NCBI GenBank assembly: GCA_938088195.1
Contig: CALKEO010000029.1
Span: 1 to 42,596 of the forward strand
Reading direction: 5' to 3'
DNA: 42,596 bases
Source: an uncultured Flavobacteriaceae bacterium
Lineage (GTDB): Bacteria; Bacteroidota; Bacteroidia; Flavobacteriales; Flavobacteriaceae
Each line of letters opens with the position of its first letter. Position 1 is the first letter of the stretch. The notes beneath the pieces were generated by a model. That model searched no databases. It saw nothing but the letters and a program-made list of their open reading frames with translations, and was not told the DNA's origin. This document shows, piece after piece, positions 27,440 to 35,930 of the stretch. The position numbers and the translations under genes are program-made.

Positions 27440-28768
27440 ATGTTTAATAATCTTACAGACAAACTTAATTCTGCATTTCAAGTTTTAAAAGGACATGGTA
27501 AAATAACTGAAATAAATGTTGCAGAAACTCTCAAGGAAGTAAGAAGAGCTTTGTTAGAAGCTGATGTTAATTTCAAGACAGCTAAAGAGTTTACATCAAA
27601 TGTAAAAGCCAAGGCAATAGGTCAAAATGTTCTTACAAACCTTAATCCAGGTCAATTGATGGTTAAAATAGTTAAAGATGAACTTACTGCTCTTATGGGC
27701 AATGAGTCATCAGGAATTAATTTGTCAAAACCTTTCACTATAATTTTAATGTCTGGCCTTCAGGGATCTGGTAAAACAACTTTTAGTGGAAAATTAGCTC
27801 AATATTTAGTTAAAAAGAAATCTAAAAATCCCTTGTTGGTAGCTTGTGATGTTTACAGACCAGCAGCAATTGAACAATTAAATATTATTGGCAACCAAAT
27901 TGGAGTAGAAGTGTATTTTGATGAAGAGGAAAAAAACCCAGTAATTATTGCAAAGAATGCGATTAATTATGCTAAAACGAATGGAAAAAACACTGTTATC
28001 ATTGATACGGCTGGTAGGTTAGCTATAGATGAAAAAATGATGAATGAAATTAAAAATATTCATCAAGTTACTAATCCATGTGAGACCTTGTTTGTTGTTG
28101 ATTCTATGACTGGACAAGACGCTGTTAATACCGCCAAAACTTTTAATGATATTTTAAATTTTGACGGTGTTATATTAACCAAACTAGATGGCGATACGAG
28201 AGGAGGAGCGGCTCTATCAATTAAGTCAGTTGTGGATAAACCTATCAAATTCATTGGAACTGGTGAAAAAATGGATGCCATTGACATTTTTCATCCTGAA
28301 AGAATGGCTGATAGAATACTTGGGATGGGAGATATCGTTTCGCTTGTTGAAAAAGCACAAGATTTATATGACGAAAAACAAGCAAGAATTTTAAATAAAA
28401 AAATTGCTAAAAGTCAATTTGGTTTTGATGATTTTTTGGAACAGATTAAAAAAATTAAACAGATGGGTAATTTAAAAGATATGGTCAATATGATACCTGG
28501 AGCTAGTAAAGCTATGGGTGATAATGAAATTGATGAGGATTCTTTTAAACACATTGAGGCACTTATCTATTCGATGACACCAAAAGAAAGATCAAATCCT
28601 AAAATTATTGATATTAGTAGAAAAAAAAGAATTTCAAAAGGAAGTGGATTGGATGTCCAAGAACTAAATAAACTTTTAAAACAATTTCAGCAAATGTCTA
28701 AAATGATGAAAATGATGCAAGGTGGGGGTTCTGGAAAATTAATGCAGATGATGCAAGGAATGAAATAA
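27440..28768 (+). CDS. ffh: Signal recognition particle protein Ffh
   Basis: The 442-residue protein binds 4.5S RNA and hydrophobic nascent chains and targets them to the membrane through FtsY. An N-domain helical bundle covers residues 1-90. The GTPase G-domain has GLQGSGKTT (106-114), DVYRPAAIEQL, DTAGR and TKLDGDTRGGAA. The M-domain ends in a Met-rich tail (QQMSKMMKMMQGG), the signal-peptide groove. Complete, and probably co-transcribed with folD 10 nt downstream. Confidence 0.98.
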   Translation: MFNNLTDKLNSAFQVLKGHGKITEINVAETLKEVRRALLEADVNFKTAKEFTSNVKAKAIGQNVLTNLNPGQLMVKIVKDELTALMGNESSGINLSKPFTIILMSGLQGSGKTTFSGKLAQYLVKKKSKNPLLVACDVYRPAAIEQLNIIGNQIGVEVYFDEEEKNPVIIAKNAINYAKTNGKNTVIIDTAGRLAIDEKMMNEIKNIHQVTNPCETLFVVDSMTGQDAVNTAKTFNDILNFDGVILTKLDGDTRGGAALSIKSVVDKPIKFIGTGEKMDAIDIFHPERMADRILGMGDIVSLVEKAQDLYDEKQARILNKKIAKSQFGFDDFLEQIKKIKQMGNLKDMVNMIPGASKAMGDNEIDEDSFKHIEALIYSMTPKERSNPKIIDISRKKRISKGSGLDVQELNKLLKQFQQMSKMMKMMQGGGSGKLMQMMQGMK

Positions 28769-28778
28769 TTATATACAT

Positions 28779-29648
28779 ATGAAAATTATTGATGGTAAAA
28801 TGATTTCCAATTTAATTAAAGAGGAAATTAAACAAGAAGTTGAGAAAATTATTAAAAAAGGGGAACGCCCTCCTCATTTAGCAGCAATTCTAGTTGGTAA
28901 TGATGGTGCTAGTTTGACATATGTTGGTAGTAAGGTTAGATCGTGTAAGCAAGTTGGTTTTGATTCAACTCTTTTAAAGTTACCTGCTGAAATTTCACAA
29001 AAGGATCTTCTTAATAAAATTCATGAACTAAATAACGATGATAAAATTGATGGATTTATTGTTCAACTTCCCTTGCCAAATCATATTGATGAAGAAGAAG
29101 TTTTAATGACTGTTAATCCAAATAAAGATGTTGATGGATTCCATCCTTCAAATTTTGGAAAAATGGCTCTTAATATGGAATCTTTTATTCCTGCTACGCC
29201 TTACGGAATTATTGAACTTTTAAAACGTTATGAAATAAATACCTCTGGAAAAAATACTGTGGTAATTGGAAGAAGTAATATAGTAGGAAGACCAATTAGT
29301 ATTTTATTGAGTAGGAAAGGGAACCCTGGAGATTCAACGGTAACTTTAGTGCACAGTAGAACTAAAAATCTTGAAAGCTTCACGAAAAATGCTGATATAA
29401 TTGTCTCTGCTTTGGGTGTTCCAGATTTTTTAAAATCTGAAATGGTAAAAAAGGGAGTGATTATAATTGATGTGGGTATAACAAGAGTTAAAGATGATTC
29501 AAACTCTAAAGGTTATGTAATAAAAGGTGATGTGGATTTTGAATCAGTTAAAGAAAAAGCTAGTTTCATTACACCTGTTCCAGGTGGAGTAGGTCCAATG
29601 ACAATAGCTATGTTACTTAAAAACACTCTTTTTTCTAAAAATTTATAA
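28779..29648 (+). CDS. folD: Bifunctional methylene-THF dehydrogenase / methenyl-THF cyclohydrolase
   Basis: The 289-residue protein interconverts 5,10-methylene-, methenyl- and 10-formyl-tetrahydrofolate in one-carbon metabolism. Catalytic Y48 and K52 lie in TYVGSKVRSCKQVGF. Other signatures are DGFIVQLPLPNHID, the cofactor loop GRSNIVGRPISILLS, and PVPGGVGPMTIAMLL near the end. Length is normal. It converges with the VOC gene, with only 4 bp between the stop codons. Confidence 0.97.
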   Translation: MKIIDGKMISNLIKEEIKQEVEKIIKKGERPPHLAAILVGNDGASLTYVGSKVRSCKQVGFDSTLLKLPAEISQKDLLNKIHELNNDDKIDGFIVQLPLPNHIDEEEVLMTVNPNKDVDGFHPSNFGKMALNMESFIPATPYGIIELLKRYEINTSGKNTVVIGRSNIVGRPISILLSRKGNPGDSTVTLVHSRTKNLESFTKNADIIVSALGVPDFLKSEMVKKGVIIIDVGITRVKDDSNSKGYVIKGDVDFESVKEKASFITPVPGGVGPMTIAMLLKNTLFSKNL

Positions 29649-29652
29649 GATT

Positions 29653-30075
29653 TTATTTTGCAAAAATTTGTTTAGAATCTTTAAAAGATTTGAATTCTAA
29701 AGCATTTCCTGAGGGGTCTTTAAAAAACATAGTCGCTTGTTCTCCAACTAGACCCTTAAATCTAACATAAGGCTCTATTACAAATTCTACATTTTTATTT
29801 TTAAGTTTTTGTGAAAATTCATTAAACATCTCCCACTCTAATATTATACCAAAATGGGGAATAGGAACATCCTTTCCATCAACTGGATTACTATTTTTTG
29901 ATTTTGTTGAGTTTTCATCAAAGTGAATTACTAGTTGGTGTCCAAAAAAATTAAAATCTACCCAGTGATTGCTGCTTCTTCCTTCTTCAAGTCCCAATAT
30001 ATCTTTGTAAAAAGTTTTGGCTTTTTTTAAATCCTTTACAGGAATTGCTAAATGAAATGGTGAAAGTTTATTCAT
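29653..30075 (-). CDS. VOC-family protein (glyoxalase/dioxygenase fold)
   Basis: I place the start at 30075 (140 residues, MNKLSPFHLAIPVKDLKKAK), since family proteins begin just before the first beta-strand; an ATG at 30096 lies inside the upstream gene. The two beta-alpha-beta-beta-beta modules show FHLAIPV with H8, HFGIIL with H74, and FFKDPSGNALEFK with E127, the likely metal ligands. VOC proteins include glyoxalases, extradiol dioxygenases and resistance proteins, so the substrate is open. It lies 11 nt after the lipoprotein gene, likely one transcript. Confidence 0.85.
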   Translation of the reverse strand: MNKLSPFHLAIPVKDLKKAKTFYKDILGLEEGRSSNHWVDFNFFGHQLVIHFDENSTKSKNSNPVDGKDVPIPHFGIILEWEMFNEFSQKLKNKNVEFVIEPYVRFKGLVGEQATMFFKDPSGNALEFKSFKDSKQIFAK

Positions 30076-30086
30076 TATTAAATGAT

Positions 30087-30635
30087 TTAGTCCCATCCAA
30101 TCATAAATCTTTTGATTTTAGAGTTTGACGGAATGTTAATTGATTGAATTTTTTTACTAGTGCCTAATCTAAACTCTAGAGGTAAGTTTTTTTTATCAAT
30201 TATGAAGTAAGCATCAATTTCATCTACAAAAACAACAATGTTGTTAATTGTGTTTTGAATATCTGAAATGGTAAGATTTCTTTTTATGTCTCCAAAAGAA
30301 CTATTTGAACTGATTCCTTGTATAGTTTTAAACTTGTCACTTATTATTTCTATGGTTTCAATTCTTTCATTTATATCATGTTGTTGTTTAGGAGTAAGTG
30401 AAAGAAGGTGTTCCTTATTACTATTAAAAATTAAATATTTGTCGTCTCCAGAAAACATATAGTCTCCTTCTCCAATCCTTTTAACAATCGAGTCGTTTAA
30501 GAATAACGAATCTAGCTCTTTAACAAGAGTTTCATTGTTTACCTTACCAACTTGTCCTTTTTTTATTAGATAGTCAGGGTTATTTGAACATCCAACATAA
30601 AATAATGTTAATAAAAAAAACACTAAATTTTTCAT
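30087..30635 (-). CDS. Putative lipoprotein of unknown function
   Basis: The 182-residue protein starts with a lipoprotein signal peptide (MKNLVFFLLTLFYVGC) with lipobox Cys at 16, so it should be lipid-anchored in the periplasm or outer membrane. The mature part has no repeats or known motif that I recognise. It is charged and largely helical in the middle (PKQQHDINERIETIEIISDK) with beta-like segments after. On the minus strand TACTTTTA, one base off a -7 box, lies in the 40-bp gap shared with the divergent queE. The VOC gene follows. Confidence 0.75.
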   Translation of the reverse strand: MKNLVFFLLTLFYVGCSNNPDYLIKKGQVGKVNNETLVKELDSLFLNDSIVKRIGEGDYMFSGDDKYLIFNSNKEHLLSLTPKQQHDINERIETIEIISDKFKTIQGISSNSSFGDIKRNLTISDIQNTINNIVVFVDEIDAYFIIDKKNLPLEFRLGTSKKIQSINIPSNSKIKRFMIGWD

Positions 30636-30675
30636 CTAATATTAAAAATTAATTAAAAGTAGTAATTCCTTTTTA

Positions 30676-31341
30676 ATGTTAATTAATTATATGATATATA
30701 TTTGTCCTGTGGATAAAAACTTGGATAAATCTGATATTGAATTAGGAATAAAACTCCCAATTATGGAATCTTTTTACACCATTCAAGGTGAGGGATATTA
30801 TAGCGGATCAGCTGCCTATTTCATCAGAGTTGCGGGGTGTGATGTTGGGTGTCACTGGTGTGACGTAAAAGAAAGTTGGGACTCTAATATTCATCCTGTA
30901 ATTTCAATTAATATGTTAGTGGACAATGCTGTAAAACATTCAAAAATGGTGGTCATAACAGGCGGCGAACCTTTGATGTGGAATATGAATCCCTTAACAA
31001 AATTATTAAAACAAAATGGAATTAAAGTTCATATAGAAACATCAGGTTCTAATACACTAACAGGTTCCTGGGATTGGATATGTTTATCTCCAAAAAAAAG
31101 AAAATCCCCCTCTGATGAAGTTTATTTACGAGCTAACGAACTTAAAGTAATAGTTTTTAATAAACATGATCTTATTTATGCAGAAGAACAATCAAAAAAA
31201 GTCAACAAAAAATGTATTCTTTTTTTGCAGCCTGAATGGGACAAAAAAGATGAAATGCTGCCAATTATAGTCGATTATATTAAAAAAAATGATAAGTGGA
31301 AAATTTCTTTACAAACTCATAAGTATCTAAAGATTCCTTAA
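30676..31341 (+). CDS. queE: 7-carboxy-7-deazaguanine synthase
   Basis: This radical SAM enzyme forms 7-carboxy-7-deazaguanine in queuosine/preQ1 synthesis. The iron-sulfur motif is CDVGCHWC (a C-x3-C-x2-C pattern, residues 55-62), preceded by LPIMESFYTIQGEGYYSG and followed by VVITGGEPLMWN. From the first ATG it has 221 residues. The first 11 (MLINYMIYICP) look unlike the family, and a TATATTTG box at 30697-30704 suggests that the true start may be GTG 30709 or TTG 30721. It converges with the next gene, 1 bp between stops. Confidence 0.93.
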   Translation: MLINYMIYICPVDKNLDKSDIELGIKLPIMESFYTIQGEGYYSGSAAYFIRVAGCDVGCHWCDVKESWDSNIHPVISINMLVDNAVKHSKMVVITGGEPLMWNMNPLTKLLKQNGIKVHIETSGSNTLTGSWDWICLSPKKRKSPSDEVYLRANELKVIVFNKHDLIYAEEQSKKVNKKCILFLQPEWDKKDEMLPIIVDYIKKNDKWKISLQTHKYLKIP

Positions 31342-31342
31342 T

Positions 31343-32524
31343 CTATTTATACAATAAATATTTAGATCTAATGGATTTAAAAACTTCAATATCATCTTTC
31401 CAACTTTGTTTTATTTGTTTTTCACTATAACCATTAATAATTTGATTTTTAAGCTTATTATTTCCAGCTAATTTGTTAAATCCATCTCTAAAAAATTTAG
31501 ATTTATTTTTTGATTTATTGTAAGCATCTATAAGCCACTTCAAGTTTATTTCACTTAAAAATGGATAGTTGCTTAGATCAATTCCATTACAGTTTATATC
31601 CATATGCTTTGGGAATTTTGCTCCTTTCATTGATTGTGGTGTAAAATTAAATGATGTTTTACTCCACTCAGGGCTGCCAATTACTTGAAATTGTTTAGTT
31701 GTTCCTCTGCCAATACTAATAGGTGTTTGTTCAAAAAAACATAAACTTGGATATAAATTAATTGATTGTTTATTAGGTAGATTAGGTGATGGTTTAATAG
31801 GTAAAAGATAGTTTATATTTCTATCGTAATTTTTTATGGGGATAACCTTTAAATTTGATTTAACTTGGTTTAGTAACCAACCTTCTTCATTAATCATTAT
31901 TCCAAATTCACCTATTGTCATGCCGTGAACAATTGGAACAGGGTGCATTCCAACAAAACTTTGAAATTGTTTTTCAAGTACAGGCCCGTCTATATAATGT
32001 CCATTTGGATTAGGCCTATCTAAAATTATTAACTCTTTATTATTTTCAGCCACAGCCTCCATTATATAATGCAGTGTTGAAATGTATGTATAAAATCTAG
32101 CACCTACGTCTTGAATATCAAATATTACTACATCTATATTCTTTAAATGATCTTTAGTTGGTTTTTTATTTGATCCGTGAAGAGATATAATTGGTAAACC
32201 AGTTTTGTTATCCTTTCCATCTTCTACTTTTTCCCCAGCATCTGCCTCGCCTCGAAAACCATGCTCAGGTGAAAAAACCTTCTTTACTTTTATGTTTAAT
32301 TTAATTAGTGAGTCAATAAGGTGAATTGAGCTGTTTTGTGATTTTATTATTGATGTTAAATTAGCAACGATTGCTACATTTTTTTCCTTAATGTCATTTA
32401 AAAACAATTCTGTTCTTTCTGCGCCTACTTTTAATTTTTCATTTTTTTGTGAAAAAGATAAAAAGCTAAACGTCATTAAAATCAAAAAAAAGGTATTTTT
32501 GAATATAATTCTACAGAGTTTCAT
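31343..32524 (-). CDS. namZ: DUF1343 protein, NamZ-like exo-beta-N-acetylmuramidase
   Basis: The 393-residue protein has a signal peptide (hydrophobic residues 7-24, then FSQ), so it acts outside the inner membrane. It matches DUF1343, whose studied member NamZ removes N-acetylmuramic acid from non-reducing ends of peptidoglycan fragments during cell-wall recycling. Conserved stretches are FSPEHGFRGEADAGE at 84-98, DVVIFDIQDVGARFYTYIST, and LDRPNPNGHYIDGPVLE. The function is transferred by family. It is divergent from the next gene with only 5 bp between start codons. Confidence 0.9.
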   Translation of the reverse strand: MKLCRIIFKNTFFLILMTFSFLSFSQKNEKLKVGAERTELFLNDIKEKNVAIVANLTSIIKSQNSSIHLIDSLIKLNIKVKKVFSPEHGFRGEADAGEKVEDGKDNKTGLPIISLHGSNKKPTKDHLKNIDVVIFDIQDVGARFYTYISTLHYIMEAVAENNKELIILDRPNPNGHYIDGPVLEKQFQSFVGMHPVPIVHGMTIGEFGIMINEEGWLLNQVKSNLKVIPIKNYDRNINYLLPIKPSPNLPNKQSINLYPSLCFFEQTPISIGRGTTKQFQVIGSPEWSKTSFNFTPQSMKGAKFPKHMDINCNGIDLSNYPFLSEINLKWLIDAYNKSKNKSKFFRDGFNKLAGNNKLKNQIINGYSEKQIKQSWKDDIEVFKSIRSKYLLYK

Positions 32525-32529
32525 TTGTT

Positions 32530-33759
32530 ATGAGATTTGAATCATTTATTGCATCTCGAATAATAAGGTCAAAGCCTTATAAAAATACTATATCATCACC
32601 AATAATAAAAATTTCAATTTTATCTATTTCAATGGGTTTAATAATGATGATAATTTCAATTTCATCCGGAGTTGGCCTGCAAAAATCTATTGAAGATAAA
32701 GTGTCTTCCTTTTTTGGTCATATTATTATATCAAATTTTCAAAACAACTCATCCCAATCATCATTAAACCCAATTGTGTTTAATCAAGATTTTTATAATA
32801 GTAATATAAATAATAAAATTTTACATATTCAAACAGTCGCTTATAAATCTGGAGTTATTACGACTGAATCAACTTTTGAAGGAGTGGTTTTCAAAGGAAT
32901 ACGTAAAGATTTTAATTCTAATAATTTTTCTAAATATTTAGTTGAAGGTAAATTTCCAAATTTAAACGACAAGTTAACTAATGATGTTATGATTTCTGAA
33001 CATTTGTCAAAAAGATTATTTATCAATTTAGGAGATAAATTCAAAACTACCTTTTTTAAAAATGGATCTTCCCTTCCAAATGAAAGAAATTTTAAAGTTG
33101 TTGGAATTTTTAAATCTGGTTTGATTGAATTTGATCAAATTTATTTTTTAGGTGATATAAGACATATTCAAAAGATGAATAATTGGAAACATGATGAAAT
33201 AGGAAGCTTTGAGTTGTTTATTAATAATTTTGATGAGATTTCAAATATTTCTAACGAATTATATGAAAACACGTCATCAGACCTTGATGTTTTCAAAATT
33301 TCAGATAAATTTCCTGACATATTTAATTGGATAGCACTCTTTGATATGAATATTTTGGTTATTGTTATAATAATGATTTTAGTAGGTGGAATTAATATGA
33401 TTACTGCTTTATTAGTTACCATTTTAGAAAAGACTCAATTAATAGGTGTTTTAAAAGTTTTAGGGTCAAAGCAAACTTCGATTAGAAATATTTTTATCTC
33501 AAATGGTGTGTACTTGATTTCCTTGGGTCTTTTTTTTGGAAATTTAATTGGTATTGGACTGGTGTTATTTCAAAAAGTAACTGGGTTTATCAAGTTAGAT
33601 CCTCAAACATATTACGTTTCTGAAGTGCCTTTAGATTTAAATTTTACTACAATTATTTTATTAAATCTTGGTGTTTTACTTCTCTGTTTTGCTATGTTGA
33701 TAATACCTTCATTCATTATTGGCAGAATTTCTCCAACTGATTCTTTAAAAATTAATTGA
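32530..33759 (+). CDS. ABC transporter permease, LolC/LolE-FtsX type
   Basis: The 409-residue inner-membrane protein has the FtsX/MacB plan. One N-terminal membrane helix (about residues 24-47) is followed by a large periplasmic domain up to about 260. Three C-terminal helices follow (about 272-300, 325-350, 372-398), ending in FIIGRISPTDSLKIN. The KISILSISMGLIMMIISIS start and the coupling segment EKTQLIGVLKVLGSKQTSIR are typical of lipoprotein-releasing permeases. The likely role is lipoprotein extraction toward the outer membrane. The ATPase gene is not adjacent. A TATTTTTG -7-like box lies at 32494-32501, inside the divergent gene. Confidence 0.88.
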   Translation: MRFESFIASRIIRSKPYKNTISSPIIKISILSISMGLIMMIISISSGVGLQKSIEDKVSSFFGHIIISNFQNNSSQSSLNPIVFNQDFYNSNINNKILHIQTVAYKSGVITTESTFEGVVFKGIRKDFNSNNFSKYLVEGKFPNLNDKLTNDVMISEHLSKRLFINLGDKFKTTFFKNGSSLPNERNFKVVGIFKSGLIEFDQIYFLGDIRHIQKMNNWKHDEIGSFELFINNFDEISNISNELYENTSSDLDVFKISDKFPDIFNWIALFDMNILVIVIIMILVGGINMITALLVTILEKTQLIGVLKVLGSKQTSIRNIFISNGVYLISLGLFFGNLIGIGLVLFQKVTGFIKLDPQTYYVSEVPLDLNFTTIILLNLGVLLLCFAMLIIPSFIIGRISPTDSLKIN

Positions 33760-33799
33760 ATAATATTAAGCAAAAGTTATTTTGACAAAACTTAAAGTT

Positions 33800-33807
33800 T
33801 AAATTTG
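33800..33807 (+). promoter_or_regulatory. Putative -7 promoter box of the cysteine-synthase-like gene
   Basis: TAAATTTG matches TAnnTTTG exactly and ends 14 nt before the ATG at 33822. A TTTG occurs at 33781-33784, giving a spacer of only 15 nt instead of about 19. Confidence 0.5.
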
Positions 33808-33821
33808 TATTTTAAATTTTT

Positions 33822-34805
33822 ATGAGATATTCAAAAAATATTTTAGAAACCATAGGAAATACACCTTTAATCAAATTAAATAAAATCACGTCTGAAATAG
33901 ATGCTTTGGTACTTGCCAAGGTAGAATATTTTAATCCAGGAAACTCTGTTAAAGACAGAATGGCATTGAAAATGATTGAAGATGCTGAAAAAGATGGTAG
34001 GTTAAAGCCTGGAGGAACAATTGTTGAGGGAACGTCAGGAAATACAGGTATGGGTTTAGCATTGGCAGCCATTGTTAAAGGATATAAACTTATATGTGTT
34101 TCTACCGATAAACAGTCTAAAGAAAAGTTTGATGTATTAAGAGCGGTCGGAGCTAAAGTTATTGTATGTCCTACTGATGTTAAACCTGATGATCCTAAGT
34201 CATATTATTCTACTTCAAAAAGAATTGGTGAAGAAACACCTAACGCATGGTATGTCAATCAGTATGATAACCCATCTAACAGTTCTGCTCATTATGAGTC
34301 TACAGGTCCTGAAATATGGTCTCAAACTGATGGTAAAATTACTCATTTTGTTGTGGGAGTAGGTACTGGAGGAACTATTTCTGGAGTCGCCAAATTTTTA
34401 AAAGAAAAAAATCCAAATATTAAGATTTGGGGAATTGACACTTATGGATCCGTTTTTAAAAAATATCATGAAACTGGAATTTTTGATGAAAAAGAAATAT
34501 ATCCCTATGTTACAGAGGGAATTGGTGAAGATATATTACCAAAAAATGTTGATTTTGACTTAATCGATGCATTTGAAAAAGTAACAGATGAGGACGCAGC
34601 TTTGTATACAAGAAAATTAGCCAAAGAGGAAGGTATTTTTGCTGGAAATTCATGTGGAGCTGCTGTAAAGGGACTTTTACAATTGAAAAATAAATTTAAA
34701 AAGGAGGATGTAGTTGTAATTTTACTACATGATTCAGGCAGTCGCTATATTGGAAAAATTTATAATGATGATTGGATGGATGAACAAGGTTTTAGAAAAG
34801 AGTAG
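33822..34805 (+). CDS. Cysteine synthase / cystathionine beta-synthase family PLP enzyme
   Basis: The 327-residue fold-type II PLP enzyme shows the N-terminal GNTPLIKLN, the PLP lysine K44 in NPGNSVKDRMALKM, the substrate loop EGTSGNTGMGLALAA (69-83) and the phosphate-binding GVGTGGTISGVAKFL. It ends soon after the catalytic domain (LLHDSGSRYIGKIYNDDWM) and has no CBS regulatory domains. The GPEIWSQTDGKITHFV stretch and the C-terminal DDWM sequence look closer to cystathionine beta-synthase catalytic domains than to CysK. O-acetylserine sulfhydrylase or CBS activity are both possible. The diaminopropionate lyase gene follows after 9 bp. Confidence 0.85.
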   Translation: MRYSKNILETIGNTPLIKLNKITSEIDALVLAKVEYFNPGNSVKDRMALKMIEDAEKDGRLKPGGTIVEGTSGNTGMGLALAAIVKGYKLICVSTDKQSKEKFDVLRAVGAKVIVCPTDVKPDDPKSYYSTSKRIGEETPNAWYVNQYDNPSNSSAHYESTGPEIWSQTDGKITHFVVGVGTGGTISGVAKFLKEKNPNIKIWGIDTYGSVFKKYHETGIFDEKEIYPYVTEGIGEDILPKNVDFDLIDAFEKVTDEDAALYTRKLAKEEGIFAGNSCGAAVKGLLQLKNKFKKEDVVVILLHDSGSRYIGKIYNDDWMDEQGFRKE

Positions 34806-34814
34806 AATAAATTA

Positions 34815-35927
34815 ATGAAAGATTTTATTATTAATAATCCTTCAAATTTATTAGTTGAAAACTCAACAAATAAAATTTTAAAAAAAAGTAAACCTCTTAT
34901 ATTTCATAAAAAATTAAGAAATTATTTTAAAACACCTCTTTATGAACTTTCTGGCTTATCAAATAATTTAAATATTGCTAATCTATTTATAAAAGATGAA
35001 TCACAAAGATTTGGTTTAAATGCTTTTAAAGGGTTAGGGGCCTCTTATGCTGTCAGTTTAATTTTAAAAAACAAACCTGAAGTTTCTGTTTTTTGTACTG
35101 CAACAGATGGCAATCATGGAAAAGCCTTGGCGTGGTCATCAAAGATGTATAATAGAAAATGCGTCGTATACGTGCCTAGAAACACTTCAAAATTAAGAAT
35201 CAAAGGAATTTCATCTTACGGTGCTAAAGTTGAAATATTAGATTTAAATTACGAGAATACTTGTAAATATGCCTTTAATATATCTCTAAAAAATAATTGG
35301 GAATTTGTTCAAGATGCTTCCTGGGATAATTATGAAACTATTCCCGCTTACATAATGTCTGGTTATTTAACTCACTTAATAGAAATGCAGGATACCATTA
35401 ATTTTATAAATAAACCAAGTATTGATATTGTCTTTTTACAATGTGGAGTTGGATCTTGGGCAGCTTCTTGTATTTGGTATTATTTAAATAGGTACGGAAT
35501 CAATAGACCTAAAATTATTTTAGTAGAGCCCAATGAATCAAGTGGAGTTTATGATTCCCTTAATAATGGTAAAAGAGTTTCTCCAGTTGGAAATTTAACT
35601 ACAATAATGGCCGGTTTAAATTGTGGTATTCCTTCAAAATCTGCTTGGAATATAATAAAAAGTGGTTGTGATGGGGTTATAAAAATATCGGATAATCGAG
35701 TAAAATCATCAATGAAATTATTATATAATCCTTATGAAAATGATTCTAAAATTATTTCTGGTGAATCCGGTGCTGCCGGCCTTGCGGGATTAATTAAATG
35801 CTTAAGTGATGAAAAAGTAAAAAAATTAAAAAAACATATTGGGCTTGACAAAAATTCAAGAATATTACTTTTCAACACAGAGGGAAATACTGATAAAGAA
35901 AGTTTTTTAAGAATTATAAATAATTAG
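34815..35927 (+). CDS. dpaL: Diaminopropionate ammonia-lyase
   Basis: The 370-residue fold-type II PLP enzyme matches DAPAL (E. coli YgeX), which degrades 2,3-diaminopropionate to pyruvate and two ammonia. The PLP lysine is K72 in RFGLNAFKGLGASYAV. The catalytic Asp is D98 in CTATDGNHGKALAWSS. Other matching blocks are WEFVQDASWDNYETIPAYIM, ILVEPNESSGVYDS, TTIMAGLNCGIPS and IISGESGAAGLAGL. Length is close to the roughly 400 residues of the family. It lies 9 bp after the CBS-like gene, so the two are probably co-transcribed, and it converges with the peptidase gene. Confidence 0.92.
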   Translation: MKDFIINNPSNLLVENSTNKILKKSKPLIFHKKLRNYFKTPLYELSGLSNNLNIANLFIKDESQRFGLNAFKGLGASYAVSLILKNKPEVSVFCTATDGNHGKALAWSSKMYNRKCVVYVPRNTSKLRIKGISSYGAKVEILDLNYENTCKYAFNISLKNNWEFVQDASWDNYETIPAYIMSGYLTHLIEMQDTINFINKPSIDIVFLQCGVGSWAASCIWYYLNRYGINRPKIILVEPNESSGVYDSLNNGKRVSPVGNLTTIMAGLNCGIPSKSAWNIIKSGCDGVIKISDNRVKSSMKLLYNPYENDSKIISGESGAAGLAGLIKCLSDEKVKKLKKHIGLDKNSRILLFNTEGNTDKESFLRIINN

Positions 35928-35930
35928 ATT

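Noticed and set aside
29676-29690. Palindrome AATCTTTAAAAGATT near the end of the VOC gene, possible folD terminator
   Set aside because: The loop would be one base, no T-run follows, and it lies in coding sequence.
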